Shown here one piece after another: positions 17,869 through 26,329 of a stretch of 64,000 nt of DNA. The position numbers and the translations under genes are program-made. The DNA is from a candidate division KSB1 bacterium (GTDB lineage Bacteria > Zhuqueibacterota > Zhuqueibacteria > JANLFK01 > Oleimicrobiaceae). Where the stretch lies: NCBI GenBank assembly GCA_024655945.1, contig JANLFK010000009.1, positions 62,001 to 126,000 of the forward strand, given 5' to 3'. Below the pieces are notes generated by a model that worked only from the letters and a program-made list of their open reading frames with translations, was not told where the DNA came from and did not search any database. Every line of letters starts with the position of its first letter. Position 1 is the stretch's first letter.

Positions 17869-18852
17869 GTGAAGAGGTGGCTCTGGTTACCCATTGCGCT
17901 TGTAGCGTTGACGCTGGCGCAAGTGGCGGCCGCCGAGAAGGTGGTGGTCGTGAAGACCAAGGGCGAGCGCCGTGCCTGGCTGGGGGTCTATCTGCAGGAA
18001 CTCGACAAGGAGCGGCGCAAGGAGCTTGGCGTCAAAGAGGGCAAAGGGGTGCTCGTTATCGAGGTGGTGCCAAACAGTCCCGCCGACAAGGCCGGCCTGA
18101 AAGAGGATGACGTCATTGTCCGCATGAACGGGCGGGAGGTGGAGGACCCTGACGACCTCATCGACGCGGTGCGGGCGCAAAAACCTGGCGACAAGGTCAA
18201 GGTAGAGTACGTGCGGGAGGGAAAACGTCGTGAGGTGGAAGTTACCCTCGGTCGGCCACCTCGCGTAACCAAAAGGGTGGTGATTCCGCCATTGCCCCCT
18301 CTGGAGAGATTTTGGTGGGATGGCGGTGCCTGGCTGGGCGTGGAGCTTCAGGCACTGAACGCCTCGCTGGCCGAATACTTTGCCGTGAAGGAAGATGAGG
18401 GCGTGTTGATAACGGAGGTGGAAAAGAACAGTCCCGCAGACAAGGCCGGGTTGTTGCCCGGTGACGTCATCGTTACCATTGATGGGCGGCAGATGCAGGA
18501 CATAGACGCCGTGGCCGACGCCATCTCCGACAAAGAGGAGGGCGACTCGGTGGTCGTCGCTTACGTTCGCAAGGGGACGCGCGCGGAGACCACGGTGGTT
18601 TTGGGCAAGAGACCGCGCATCCGCGTGTTCGGCAGAGGCACGCCGCGCCTATGGTGGTGGGAGCGAACGCCAAGGCGGGATTACTTCCTCTTTCCCCGCG
18701 AGCGCCTATGGCACTTTGAGTTTGAGAGGCCGGAGGTGGAAAGGTGGCGGGAGCGGGCGCGCGATTGGGCCGAGAAGGCGTTAGATGATGTCCGTCGCGG
18801 CCTGGAGAAGCTGCGTGTGGAGATAAAGGAGCAGCGGCGGCACATGATCTGA
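17869..18852 (+). CDS. Exported protein with two PDZ domains
   Basis: A protein of 327 residues with a signal peptide (GTG start, 'KRWLWLPIALVALTLAQVAAA'). Two PDZ domains follow, at about residues 40-130 and 160-250, each with 'NSPADKAGL' and '(E)DDVIVxMNGR' or 'GDVIVTIDGR' ligand-loop features. There is no protease domain. The C-terminal 70 residues are Trp/Arg-rich and probably helical. It resembles the tail half of HtrA/DegP without the catalytic part, so it may bind exposed C-termini of envelope proteins. GTG 17869 is chosen because AAGGAGG lies eight bases before it; the longer frame upstream has no signal sequence at its start. Confidence 0.8.
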   Translation: MKRWLWLPIALVALTLAQVAAAEKVVVVKTKGERRAWLGVYLQELDKERRKELGVKEGKGVLVIEVVPNSPADKAGLKEDDVIVRMNGREVEDPDDLIDAVRAQKPGDKVKVEYVREGKRREVEVTLGRPPRVTKRVVIPPLPPLERFWWDGGAWLGVELQALNASLAEYFAVKEDEGVLITEVEKNSPADKAGLLPGDVIVTIDGRQMQDIDAVADAISDKEEGDSVVVAYVRKGTRAETTVVLGKRPRIRVFGRGTPRLWWWERTPRRDYFLFPRERLWHFEFERPEVERWRERARDWAEKALDDVRRGLEKLRVEIKEQRRHMI

Positions 18853-19521
18853 GTGCCGACTGCGGGGCGCTTGCGCGGCACCGCCCCCGCTGAAAGGCTG
18901 CGAGACCAGGCTCCAAAGTGGAGTGTTGGAAGTCCCGTGTCGGGCCGAGAGGGAGGCCAAAACGAACCTGCCGCCGTCCTACCTCCATTCCCCGTGACAA
19001 TCAAGTCCTTTTTGCATCGGTCGGCCTCCCGCATTCGACGGAAGGAGGCAGCGTGCCCCTTCTCCTGTGCGGGGAGCGTTCATTCACAGTGAGGAGCCTG
19101 AGCCAGACGGGGCGGGGGGAGGACCGAGAGATGCCGCAGAGGGGATTTGGACGCATGCCTTGCTGTTGCGCCTCGTGCGAAACAGTATCCGGCGCGCCGC
19201 AGAATACATCCCGCCAGCAGCCTGTGCCTGCAGGGGTCATCAACCCTTTTGGGCGCAGCACGTCTAGTCGCCCCCACACTGGAAGTCCCGCCCGACGGCG
19301 GTCGAACGGAGTGCCGACCGTGATCGCGCAACACTTGCGGTCGGGCCTCCGGGGGAAACCGGAAAGCGGCTTTCTCAGGCAGTGCGCGCCTTTTCCTCGC
19401 CAAGCCCCATCCATTTGAGCACGGGGTAGCTCTTGCATGACCTCTCCAAAATGTCCTCGGATTTTCCTTGACTTCCTGCTGATATTTCTTTACCTTTAAC
19501 CCTGGAAATAGCGTTTCCGGC
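18853..19521. other. Gene-free stretch of about 670 bases
   Basis: Frames exist on both strands but are rich in Arg, Pro and Cys, with no motif, so they look like GC-rich noise. The last 80 bases turn AT-rich and contain the promoter at 19468-19496. Nothing else is recognised. Confidence 0.5.
19468..19496 (+). promoter_or_regulatory. Promoter for the beta-propeller lipoprotein and phosphatase genes
   Basis: TTGACT (19468-19473), 17 bases, TACCTT (19491-19496) continuing as TACCTTTA, close to TAnnTTTG. The gene begins 25 bases later. Confidence 0.55.
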
Positions 19522-20859
19522 ATGACCACGATGAGAGGAAACAACGGCTCTGCACCTGCGTATGAAGCTGATGTCGTGAAGCCTTGTGCCACAGCACGTT
19601 GGGCACTGTGGGCATTGTTAGTGGCTGCCGCACTGCCATTGGGATGTGAGGAGCGCAAGCGGCTCAATCCCTTGGATCCCCTGAACCCTGTCACCAAAGG
19701 CAGGCCCACGGGCCTCTCGGTGGTTTCGGAAGGGCACGAGGTGATTCTGAAGTGGGATGCCATGGCTGTGGATCGACTGCTGGGCTATCGCGTCTTTCGC
19801 CAAGGGCACGCGGAGAGCACTATGGTGCCTGTGGCGCTTGTCTCCACCTCGCAATACCGTGACGGCGCGCGGCCATTTGGTGTGCATCACGCCTACTGCG
19901 TCACAGTGGTGACCGCCGAGTATGAGAGCCCTTGCTCGGAGGCGGTGACCATTACCCCAGGCCCCACTTACTGCTGGGTGGCCAGCGCGTACGACGGCGC
20001 CGTGGTGCGCCTCACTCACGACCGACGGCACGAGCTGCTGCGCTACGGCTACATGGCATACCCTTGGATTGTGGAGGCGGACCCCGTCACAGGTAATGCC
20101 TGGGTGGTCGATGCCATCTACGGCAGGGTCTCGGAGATTACCACGGCCGGAAATGAGCAGGTGAGGTTGGGCTGGTTCCGGCAACCCAGCGACATAGGCT
20201 TAGACTACCGCCGACGGCACCTCTGGGTCCTGGAACAGACGGCTACGGACAGCGCCGTGGTGCACAAGTTCACCACGGAGGGGACTCTGATATTCACGCG
20301 TGGAGGACTCGTCGCTCCCTCACGCATGGCCTTGGATGTAGAGACAGGGACCTGTTACATCGCTGATCCCGGGGCACACAAGGTGGTGCGCGTGGCTGCG
20401 AACGGGCGAGTGAGCGAGGTGATTGGCGGTCTGGTGTGGCCCACGGGCTTGGCCTGGGACGGCCGTTCCGCCCAGCTCTGGATCGCCGATGGGAGCCAGG
20501 TGCTCATGGTCTCCTCCCGCAGCGGAGCCGTCACCCATGCGGAAGGGCCGTTTGTGAAGGCCTACGTCGCCGCGGCTAACGACTCGACAGGCGAGTGTTG
20601 GGTTGTGGACCTTGGCGCCCAGGCAGGCCAGGGCCAGGTGGTCCGGCTGCGCAAGGACGGGAGCAGGGTGGCGAGCTACGGGCCTTTTGTCCAGGCTTAC
20701 GGCGTGGCGGTGAATACCTATGATGCCTGTTGCCTTGTGGCTGACACCGGAGGGGACAGGCTGGTGGAGATTAACCCGGACGGGCACATGGAAGAGCTGC
20801 CCGTGCGGGTTGCCAGACCGTGGGATGTGGCGGTGGAGAACCATTATCCCCTTCGCTGA
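19522..20859 (+). CDS. Lipoprotein with an FN3-like domain and an NHL-type beta-propeller
   Basis: A 445-residue envelope protein. After a hydrophobic segment there is a lipobox ('LPLGC') and a mature start 'CEERKRLNPLDPLNP', a common beginning of lipoproteins in FCB-group genomes. A fibronectin-III-like region ('GLSVVSEGHEVILKWD...LLGYRVFR') is followed by at least five repeats of the NHL/SMP-30 type ('WVVDAIYGRVSEI', 'CYIADPGAHKVVRV', 'LWIADGSQVLMV', 'CLVADTGGDRLVEI'). Propellers of this sort bind ligands or proteins; no catalytic residue is evident. An alternative ATG three codons in is possible. The next gene, a membrane phosphatase, starts 21 bases later, so the two are probably cotranscribed and the propeller might act as an extracellular sensor. 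That link is inference. Confidence 0.75.
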   Translation: MTTMRGNNGSAPAYEADVVKPCATARWALWALLVAAALPLGCEERKRLNPLDPLNPVTKGRPTGLSVVSEGHEVILKWDAMAVDRLLGYRVFRQGHAESTMVPVALVSTSQYRDGARPFGVHHAYCVTVVTAEYESPCSEAVTITPGPTYCWVASAYDGAVVRLTHDRRHELLRYGYMAYPWIVEADPVTGNAWVVDAIYGRVSEITTAGNEQVRLGWFRQPSDIGLDYRRRHLWVLEQTATDSAVVHKFTTEGTLIFTRGGLVAPSRMALDVETGTCYIADPGAHKVVRVAANGRVSEVIGGLVWPTGLAWDGRSAQLWIADGSQVLMVSSRSGAVTHAEGPFVKAYVAAANDSTGECWVVDLGAQAGQGQVVRLRKDGSRVASYGPFVQAYGVAVNTYDACCLVADTGGDRLVEINPDGHMEELPVRVARPWDVAVENHYPLR

Positions 20860-20880
20860 AGGGAGGAGCCGCCGAGTGAG

Positions 20881-23334
20881 ATGATGGAGCGCGCAGAAAA
20901 GAAAAGACAACTGCTCATTGATGGGTTGATCGGCGTCGCCGCTCTCCTGGGGCTGAGCGCGCTTCTCCTCTGGCACAGGGACATATTCCCCTGGGGTGGA
21001 AGAACGGTGGAGCTCTCCAAGGACGAGGCCGTCAGACTGGCGCAGACGGTGGTTGACGGGTTGGGCATTGACGTCAGCCGGTACCGGCGAAGTGTGTCCT
21101 TCCGGGGCGATCAGAGCCAGCTCCGCTACTTGGCAAGGCGCTTTGGGCCTGCGCGCGCCAATCGCTTCGCCAAGGGATGGATCCCGGCCTATCGCTGGCA
21201 GGTGGAATGGCACCCGATCGGCAGGGTGGAGCAGGTGGTGCTGGGGATGAGCAGGAGTGCGCCTCCCGAGCAGTTCAGAGAAAGCAGGCCCATCGGCGGC
21301 GTGCAGGTGCGTTTGGCAGAAGACGGGCGCCTGCTCTCGTGCCGTGCCCTCTATGCCGACACGGCCCGGGGCGCCTCACTTTCCCAAGGCGAGGCAGAAA
21401 GCTTGGCGATGGCCGTGGCAAGACGGCAACTGGGAGCCCAGTTCGAGCAGTTCGATCTGCAATCGGTGGAGCCGCGGCACGCTCAGCGCCGCTTGGACTA
21501 TCTGTTCCGCTGGGTTGACCGCGACCGGCCCGCGGGCGAGCAAGTGGAGTACTCTGTGGAGATTGCCGGCGACAAGGTGGCCGGCTATGGCTTCGAATAC
21601 AAAGTGCCCCCCGTGTACGCCGATTCGCCCGGCCTGGTGCGCGCCATCTGGGTGCCCACAGTGCTTTTTTACGTGGGCATGACCGTCCTCGTCCTGTTTG
21701 TGCTGATCAAGAAGCTGCGGGCAGATGAGATCACGTTTCGCCCGGGATTAGTGTTCGCCCTTCTGGGTGCAGTTGCCCTATCTACGCGCCTGATGCTCGC
21801 TCAGCACGAACAGTGGCTGCTGGAGGTGGTGGTAGTGCTTCTGCTGTCGCTCCCCCTCGTGGCTCCGGTTCTCTTGGTCTTAGTCTCTGTGGCCGACTCG
21901 ATGGCAAGAGAGGTTTGGCCTGCCAAGCTCCTTTCCTTGGATGCCCTGCGTGCCGGCCGTTTTGCCCATCGCCACTTTGGCTTGGCCATGGCGCGGGGCG
22001 TGGCCGTGGGGGCGTTTGCCGCCGGGCTGGGCGTCACCTTGCTTAAAGGGGCCAGTTTGCTGACTTCGTTCCACTTCATCAATATTCCTCTGGTCCACCA
22101 GGAGGTGACGGCAGCGGTGCCAGGGCTCTATGCCCTGAGCCACGTTGTGCTGGATGCGCTCTTTGTCACCTTTGCGCTGGTGCTGTTTTTGCCTTCTTTT
22201 TTGGTGCGCTCCATCGCCAATCGCGGCCGCGTGGTGCTGGTTGCAGGGGCCGTGTGGATGGGAGGGCTCATCGGCAGCGGCGAGTTTGCGGTCTGGCCTT
22301 GCTGGCCTGGGGCGCTGGTCAAGTTAGCCGTTGCGGCGGTCATTCTGGGCACTTTCGTCCGCTTCGATTTCCTGACGGCCGCCATCGGCCATCTTTCCCT
22401 TGGGATGCTCATTGAGGGCGCCTCACTGGTGAGCGCGGCGTCTCGCCCGATGTACAACAGTGGCGTAGCCATGCTGGTCGTGGTGGTGGTGGCGGGGGGC
22501 ATGGGGTTGGCCTTGAGTCGGCGGCAGGGGAGAGAGGCGGAGCTGGCGCAACTGGCGCCCTCGTACGCGCGACGGATGAACGAGCGCTTGCGCTTGCAGC
22601 GCGAACTGGAGGTGGCACGACGTGTGCAGCTCAGCTTCTTGCCGCGCGTGGTGCCCCAGATTCCCGGGCTGGAAATAGCAACCACCTGTATTGCCGCAAC
22701 AGAAGTGGGCGGCGACTACTACGACTTTGTCACCCTCGGGCCGCAGCAACTGGGCGCGGCAATCGGGGATGTCTCTGGCAAGGGGATTTCTGCGGCCTTT
22801 TACATGACCCTCACCAAGGGCTTCTTCCGCTCCCAGGCGCGTGCTTTGCAGAGCCCGCGGGAGGTGCTCATTCGTGTCAACGAACTATTTTGCGAGAACG
22901 CCGAGCGCGGGCACTTTGTGAGCATGGTGTACGGGATTTTTGACATGAAGCGCCGCGTGTTCCGTTTTGCCCGCGCCGGGCACAATCCCATCGTGCTTGG
23001 CCGCGCCCAGGGAGGCCACTACCAGGCCCTGTGCCCGAAGGGGATTGCCCTGGGGCTGACGAACGGCCCACTCTTTGCGCAGGTCATCGACGAGGAGGAA
23101 GCGCCGCTGCGCCCCGGCGATTGTTTCGTGTTCTACACCGATGGCTTCACCGAGGCCATGGACCGCCGCAACGAGGAATTTGGCGAACAGCGGCTGTATG
23201 CGTTGGTTGCGGAACATGCCGGCAGTTCGCCTCGCCAGCTCGTGCAAGTCATAGAGCGACGCGTGCGCGCTTTTGTGGGCGGTATGCCGCAGCACGACGA
23301 CATGACCATGGTGGTGGTGCGTGTGGGCTCGTGA
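20881..23334 (+). CDS. Multi-pass membrane SpoIIE/RsbU-type serine phosphatase
   Basis: An 817-residue protein. A first transmembrane helix (about 15-35) is followed by a roughly 220-residue extracytoplasmic region, then about 8-9 transmembrane helices (about 245-555), a short coiled coil with 'RELEVARRVQLSFLP', and a PP2C-like domain. The metal-binding Asp motifs are intact: 'GGDYYDF', 'GDVSGKG', 'YTDGFTEA' and 'QHDDMTMVVV'. Such enzymes dephosphorylate a STAS anti-sigma-factor antagonist when they sense a signal. The antagonist and the matching kinase are encoded next (23650 and 24040), so the input to this partner switch is probably an envelope signal read by the N-terminal region. Confidence 0.88.
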   Translation: MMERAEKKRQLLIDGLIGVAALLGLSALLLWHRDIFPWGGRTVELSKDEAVRLAQTVVDGLGIDVSRYRRSVSFRGDQSQLRYLARRFGPARANRFAKGWIPAYRWQVEWHPIGRVEQVVLGMSRSAPPEQFRESRPIGGVQVRLAEDGRLLSCRALYADTARGASLSQGEAESLAMAVARRQLGAQFEQFDLQSVEPRHAQRRLDYLFRWVDRDRPAGEQVEYSVEIAGDKVAGYGFEYKVPPVYADSPGLVRAIWVPTVLFYVGMTVLVLFVLIKKLRADEITFRPGLVFALLGAVALSTRLMLAQHEQWLLEVVVVLLLSLPLVAPVLLVLVSVADSMAREVWPAKLLSLDALRAGRFAHRHFGLAMARGVAVGAFAAGLGVTLLKGASLLTSFHFINIPLVHQEVTAAVPGLYALSHVVLDALFVTFALVLFLPSFLVRSIANRGRVVLVAGAVWMGGLIGSGEFAVWPCWPGALVKLAVAAVILGTFVRFDFLTAAIGHLSLGMLIEGASLVSAASRPMYNSGVAMLVVVVVAGGMGLALSRRQGREAELAQLAPSYARRMNERLRLQRELEVARRVQLSFLPRVVPQIPGLEIATTCIAATEVGGDYYDFVTLGPQQLGAAIGDVSGKGISAAFYMTLTKGFFRSQARALQSPREVLIRVNELFCENAERGHFVSMVYGIFDMKRRVFRFARAGHNPIVLGRAQGGHYQALCPKGIALGLTNGPLFAQVIDEEEAPLRPGDCFVFYTDGFTEAMDRRNEEFGEQRLYALVAEHAGSSPRQLVQVIERRVRAFVGGMPQHDDMTMVVVRVGS

Positions 23335-23649
23335 GGGGGTAAGGAAGAGCCGGTCAGTGACTGCTCCTTGGGCGGATGTCCTTCTGGTGCCCGCAGAGGA
23401 TGAAGGGCACGGGGTCGACGAAGGTCACCGCGCCGTACTCCAGGCCTCTGCCAATCAAGGGGCACCTGCCCTGGACAATACGCGGCTCGCGGGCGAGTCG
23501 CTGGCGAAGGAGCAGGTCGCCCACGCTGCGCAGATGAGGTTGCTGCCGGCCACCATGCCAAAGGCGCGACGGTCCGACCCTTGTGGTCCCTAGGACGTGC
23601 TCAGCTGGCTGCGGCCAGCAAGGTCGTTTCACGCAGGGAGGTATTGCGA
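23335..23649. other. Gene-free stretch before the STAS gene
   Basis: About 315 bases. A minus-strand frame of 92 codons (23354-23632) spans most of it, but it has no recognisable motif or ribosome-binding site. No promoter or terminator is clear. Confidence 0.4.
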
Positions 23650-24003
23650 ATGGAAGGTTTTCAGGTGCGACGCAAGGATGATGGCGCCATCTCGACCCTG
23701 TACTTGCAGGGCTATCTGGATGCTCACACAGCGCCGCGATTAGAAGATGCTCTCCAGGAGCTGGTGGACCAGGGGCGCTACAAAATTATCGTCAACTTCA
23801 GCGATCTGGCCTATATCAGCAGCGCAGGGCTGGGCGTGTTCATGGGCTTCATCGAGATGATCAGGGCCCATCAGGGAGACATCAAGCTAACGAACATGAG
23901 CGACAAGATCTTCCGCGTGTTCGACCTCCTCGGCTTCCCAACGCTGTACGATATCTTCAAGGACGAGAGCGAAGCCCATAGGAAATTCAGCGAGCAGTCT
24001 TAG
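23650..24003 (+). CDS. Anti-sigma factor antagonist (STAS domain, SpoIIAA/RsbV-like)
   Basis: A 117-residue single-domain STAS protein. The phosphorylatable Ser lies in 'LAYISSAGLGVFMG', preceded by the usual 'YKIIVNFSDL' strand. When unphosphorylated it would bind the RsbW-like kinase encoded next and release that kinase's target; the SpoIIE-type phosphatases on either side would reactivate it. ATG 23650 is preceded by GGGAGG at eight bases; the frame extends further upstream without conservation. Confidence 0.92.
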   Translation: MEGFQVRRKDDGAISTLYLQGYLDAHTAPRLEDALQELVDQGRYKIIVNFSDLAYISSAGLGVFMGFIEMIRAHQGDIKLTNMSDKIFRVFDLLGFPTLYDIFKDESEAHRKFSEQS

Positions 24004-24039
24004 CCGGTCCCCCCGGCCGCTGGCCAGCAGAACAAACCA

Positions 24040-24543
24040 ATGGTGACGACCGTGCAATCTGCAGTGAAAAGATATCGGCTGCGCATCCCCAGCCAGACGG
24101 AGAATCTGGAGATTATCCGCAGCTTCGTCGGCCACATTGCGCGACGCGTGGGTTTCGACGACGAGGAGGCCACCAAGATCGAGATGGCCGTAGACGAGGC
24201 CTGCTCCAACGTGATCAAACATGCCTACGAACGCGATGCGCGCAAGCCGATCGATATGGTGATCAAGATCGATTATGACAAGCTCACCGTGATAGTGACT
24301 GACCACGGCAAGGGCTTCGACCCCGCCTCCATCAAAATGCCGGACATGAAGGAGTACTTAGCCGAGCTCCGCGTCGGCGGCTTGGGCATCTACCTGATGC
24401 GCACGCTAATGGACGAAGTTGCCTACGACATCAAACCCGGGGTGCGCAACCAGGTGAAGATGGTCAAGTACTTCGTCAAGCGCGATGCCCCTCGTCCGCG
24501 CCAAGTAGGCGCGCAGAAGAAGGTGAAAGGTGGACGCCAGTAA
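24040..24543 (+). CDS. Anti-sigma regulatory factor, serine kinase (RsbW/SpoIIAB-like HATPase)
   Basis: A 167-residue GHKL ATPase with N box 'EMAVDEACSNVIKHAY', G1 box 'DHGKGFDP' and G2 box 'GGLGIYLM'. It should phosphorylate the STAS protein encoded 36 bases upstream and bind a sigma factor or other partner. No sigma-factor gene is adjacent, so the final target is unknown. The C-terminus is Lys/Arg-rich and overlaps the following phosphatase gene by 14 bases, implying translational coupling. Confidence 0.92.
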   Translation: MVTTVQSAVKRYRLRIPSQTENLEIIRSFVGHIARRVGFDDEEATKIEMAVDEACSNVIKHAYERDARKPIDMVIKIDYDKLTVIVTDHGKGFDPASIKMPDMKEYLAELRVGGLGIYLMRTLMDEVAYDIKPGVRNQVKMVKYFVKRDAPRPRQVGAQKKVKGGRQ

Positions 24544-26320
24544 GAACAGAGACATTTCTCCCGCAGTCGACGGCATCGCCCGCCAGTTGGATGAGCGCTT
24601 GGTAGAGCTCCAGGCGCTCTTCGAGATGAGCCAGGTTCTCAACTCCTCGCTCAATCTCAAGACCATCCTCGACAACTTACTCTTGACCCCCATGGGGAGG
24701 ATGATGATCAGCAAGGGGATGGCGCTCCTGTATGACGGCCATGGACGCTGTACCGTGGCGACAGTCAAAGGCATGCCCCGTGAGCTTGTCGGCAAGATCA
24801 TCGAGACCGAAGTGCCGCCCACAGGGCCCATCTTGGTCGAGGAGAGCGATGCAGGGGAGTTCAGTGCCGCCAGCTTCTTCCGACAGGCGGGCATCCAGCT
24901 TTTGGCGCCCATGGTGAGCAGCACGCGCACCACAGGCATGATCTGCTTCGGCCCGAAAATCACCAACGTTTCTTACACGCCTGCAGAGTTGGAGTTCCTT
25001 GGCTCGCTTTCCAACATTGCGGCCACGGCAGTGGAGAATGGCCTGATCGTGGAAGAACTGCGCCGCGTGAACCGCGAGTTGGACAAGAAGATCCAGGAGC
25101 TCAACACCCTCTTCGACATCGGCAAGGAGCTGAGCACCACCCTGGACAGCGAGAAGATCGTCGCCTTGCTCAGTTATGCGGTCATGGGCGAGCTGGTGGT
25201 GAACCGCTGCACGGTTTTCCTGCGTGAAGGGGACAGCATGCACCTGGTGGCCGATCGAGGGGGGCAGCCGGCGGAGCTCACCGTGCACTGCCAGGAAGGA
25301 AGCCACTTTCTGCGCGGTCTGTGTGACGCCGAGAAGCCCTTCTTGGTGGAAGAGTGTGACGACGAAGAGATCCGGGGGGTGTTCGGCGAGCTGGGCGTGG
25401 CGCTGGTGGCTCCGATGCGCTACAAGGAGCAGACCAGAGGGTTGATCGCAGTGGGGCAAAAGCTCACCGGCCTACCGTTCAGCGACCACGACATCGAATT
25501 CCTCACCACCTTAGGCAACTATGCGATGATCTGCCTGGAGAACGCCCGCCTTTTCCAGGAGACGTTGGAGAAGCAGCGGATGGAGGAGGAACTCGCCATC
25601 GCTAAGCAGATCCAGCAGCGCCTGCTGCCCACGCATACGCCGGCGCTGCCGGGTTTCGACTTGGCAGGGATGAACATCTCCTCGCGGGAAGTCGGGGGCG
25701 ACTATTACGACTGGATCGTCTTCGACCAGCGGCATTGTGCTCTGGCCATTGCCGACGTCTCGGGCAAAGGGGCGCCGGCAGCGCTGCTCATGGCCAATCT
25801 GCAGGCTTCGCTGCGCGCCCTGGCCGCAGCACACGGCAACGTGGCAGAGATGGTGCGGCGCATCAACAACCTCATCCACGCCAGCACCGATCTGAGCAAG
25901 TTCATCACCTTTTTCTACGCCGAATTGGACGTGGAGGAAAAGCGGCTCACCTACTGCAACGCCGGCCACAATCCACCGCTCCTGCTCCGCGCCGATGGAA
26001 ACGCGGAAACTCTCGAGCAAGGCGGCCTCATCTTGGGAATGATGCGCGATGTTTCCTTCGAGGTAGGGGAAATTATCCTCCAGCCTGGGGATGTGTTGCT
26101 GCTGTACACCGACGGGGTGAGCGAGGCCTTGAACGAGGCCGAGGAAGAGTTTGGCGAGGAGCGGCTGGCCGCGGCGCTGCGGGAGTTTCGCGCGTTGCCT
26201 GCTGCCGAGATTGTAAGCCGCATGCACGAACGCGTTGGCTCGTTTTGCGGGGAGGTGCCGCAGAGCGATGACCTGACCATGGTCGTGCTGCGCGTCCTTC
26301 AGGCAGAAAAGGTGGAGTAG
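24530..26320 (+). CDS. GAF-GAF-SpoIIE serine phosphatase (RsbU/RsbP-like), cytoplasmic
   Basis: A 596-residue soluble protein. Two GAF domains (about 30-180 and 195-350) are joined by a coiled helix ('EELRRVNRELDKKIQELN'), followed by the linker 'EELAIAKQIQQRLLP' and a PP2C domain with intact acidic motifs 'GGDYYDW', 'ADVSGKG', 'YTDGVSEA' and 'SDDLTMVV'. It probably reads a cytoplasmic small-molecule or redox signal and dephosphorylates the same STAS protein. The GTG start overlaps the kinase gene by 14 bases and has AAGAAGGTGAAAG before it. Confidence 0.92.
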   Translation: MDASKNRDISPAVDGIARQLDERLVELQALFEMSQVLNSSLNLKTILDNLLLTPMGRMMISKGMALLYDGHGRCTVATVKGMPRELVGKIIETEVPPTGPILVEESDAGEFSAASFFRQAGIQLLAPMVSSTRTTGMICFGPKITNVSYTPAELEFLGSLSNIAATAVENGLIVEELRRVNRELDKKIQELNTLFDIGKELSTTLDSEKIVALLSYAVMGELVVNRCTVFLREGDSMHLVADRGGQPAELTVHCQEGSHFLRGLCDAEKPFLVEECDDEEIRGVFGELGVALVAPMRYKEQTRGLIAVGQKLTGLPFSDHDIEFLTTLGNYAMICLENARLFQETLEKQRMEEELAIAKQIQQRLLPTHTPALPGFDLAGMNISSREVGGDYYDWIVFDQRHCALAIADVSGKGAPAALLMANLQASLRALAAAHGNVAEMVRRINNLIHASTDLSKFITFFYAELDVEEKRLTYCNAGHNPPLLLRADGNAETLEQGGLILGMMRDVSFEVGEIILQPGDVLLLYTDGVSEALNEAEEEFGEERLAAALREFRALPAAEIVSRMHERVGSFCGEVPQSDDLTMVVLRVLQAEKVE

Positions 26321-26329
26321 GAGGCCGAA

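Noticed and set aside
18853-19521. Possible small genes in the 670-base gap
   Set aside because: All frames are dominated by Arg, Pro, Cys and Ser and lack initiation signals; only the promoter at the 3' end is supported.
23354-23632. Small minus-strand gene between the phosphatase and STAS genes
   Set aside because: It is 92 codons without a recognisable motif or ribosome-binding site; chance open frames of this length are common at this GC content.
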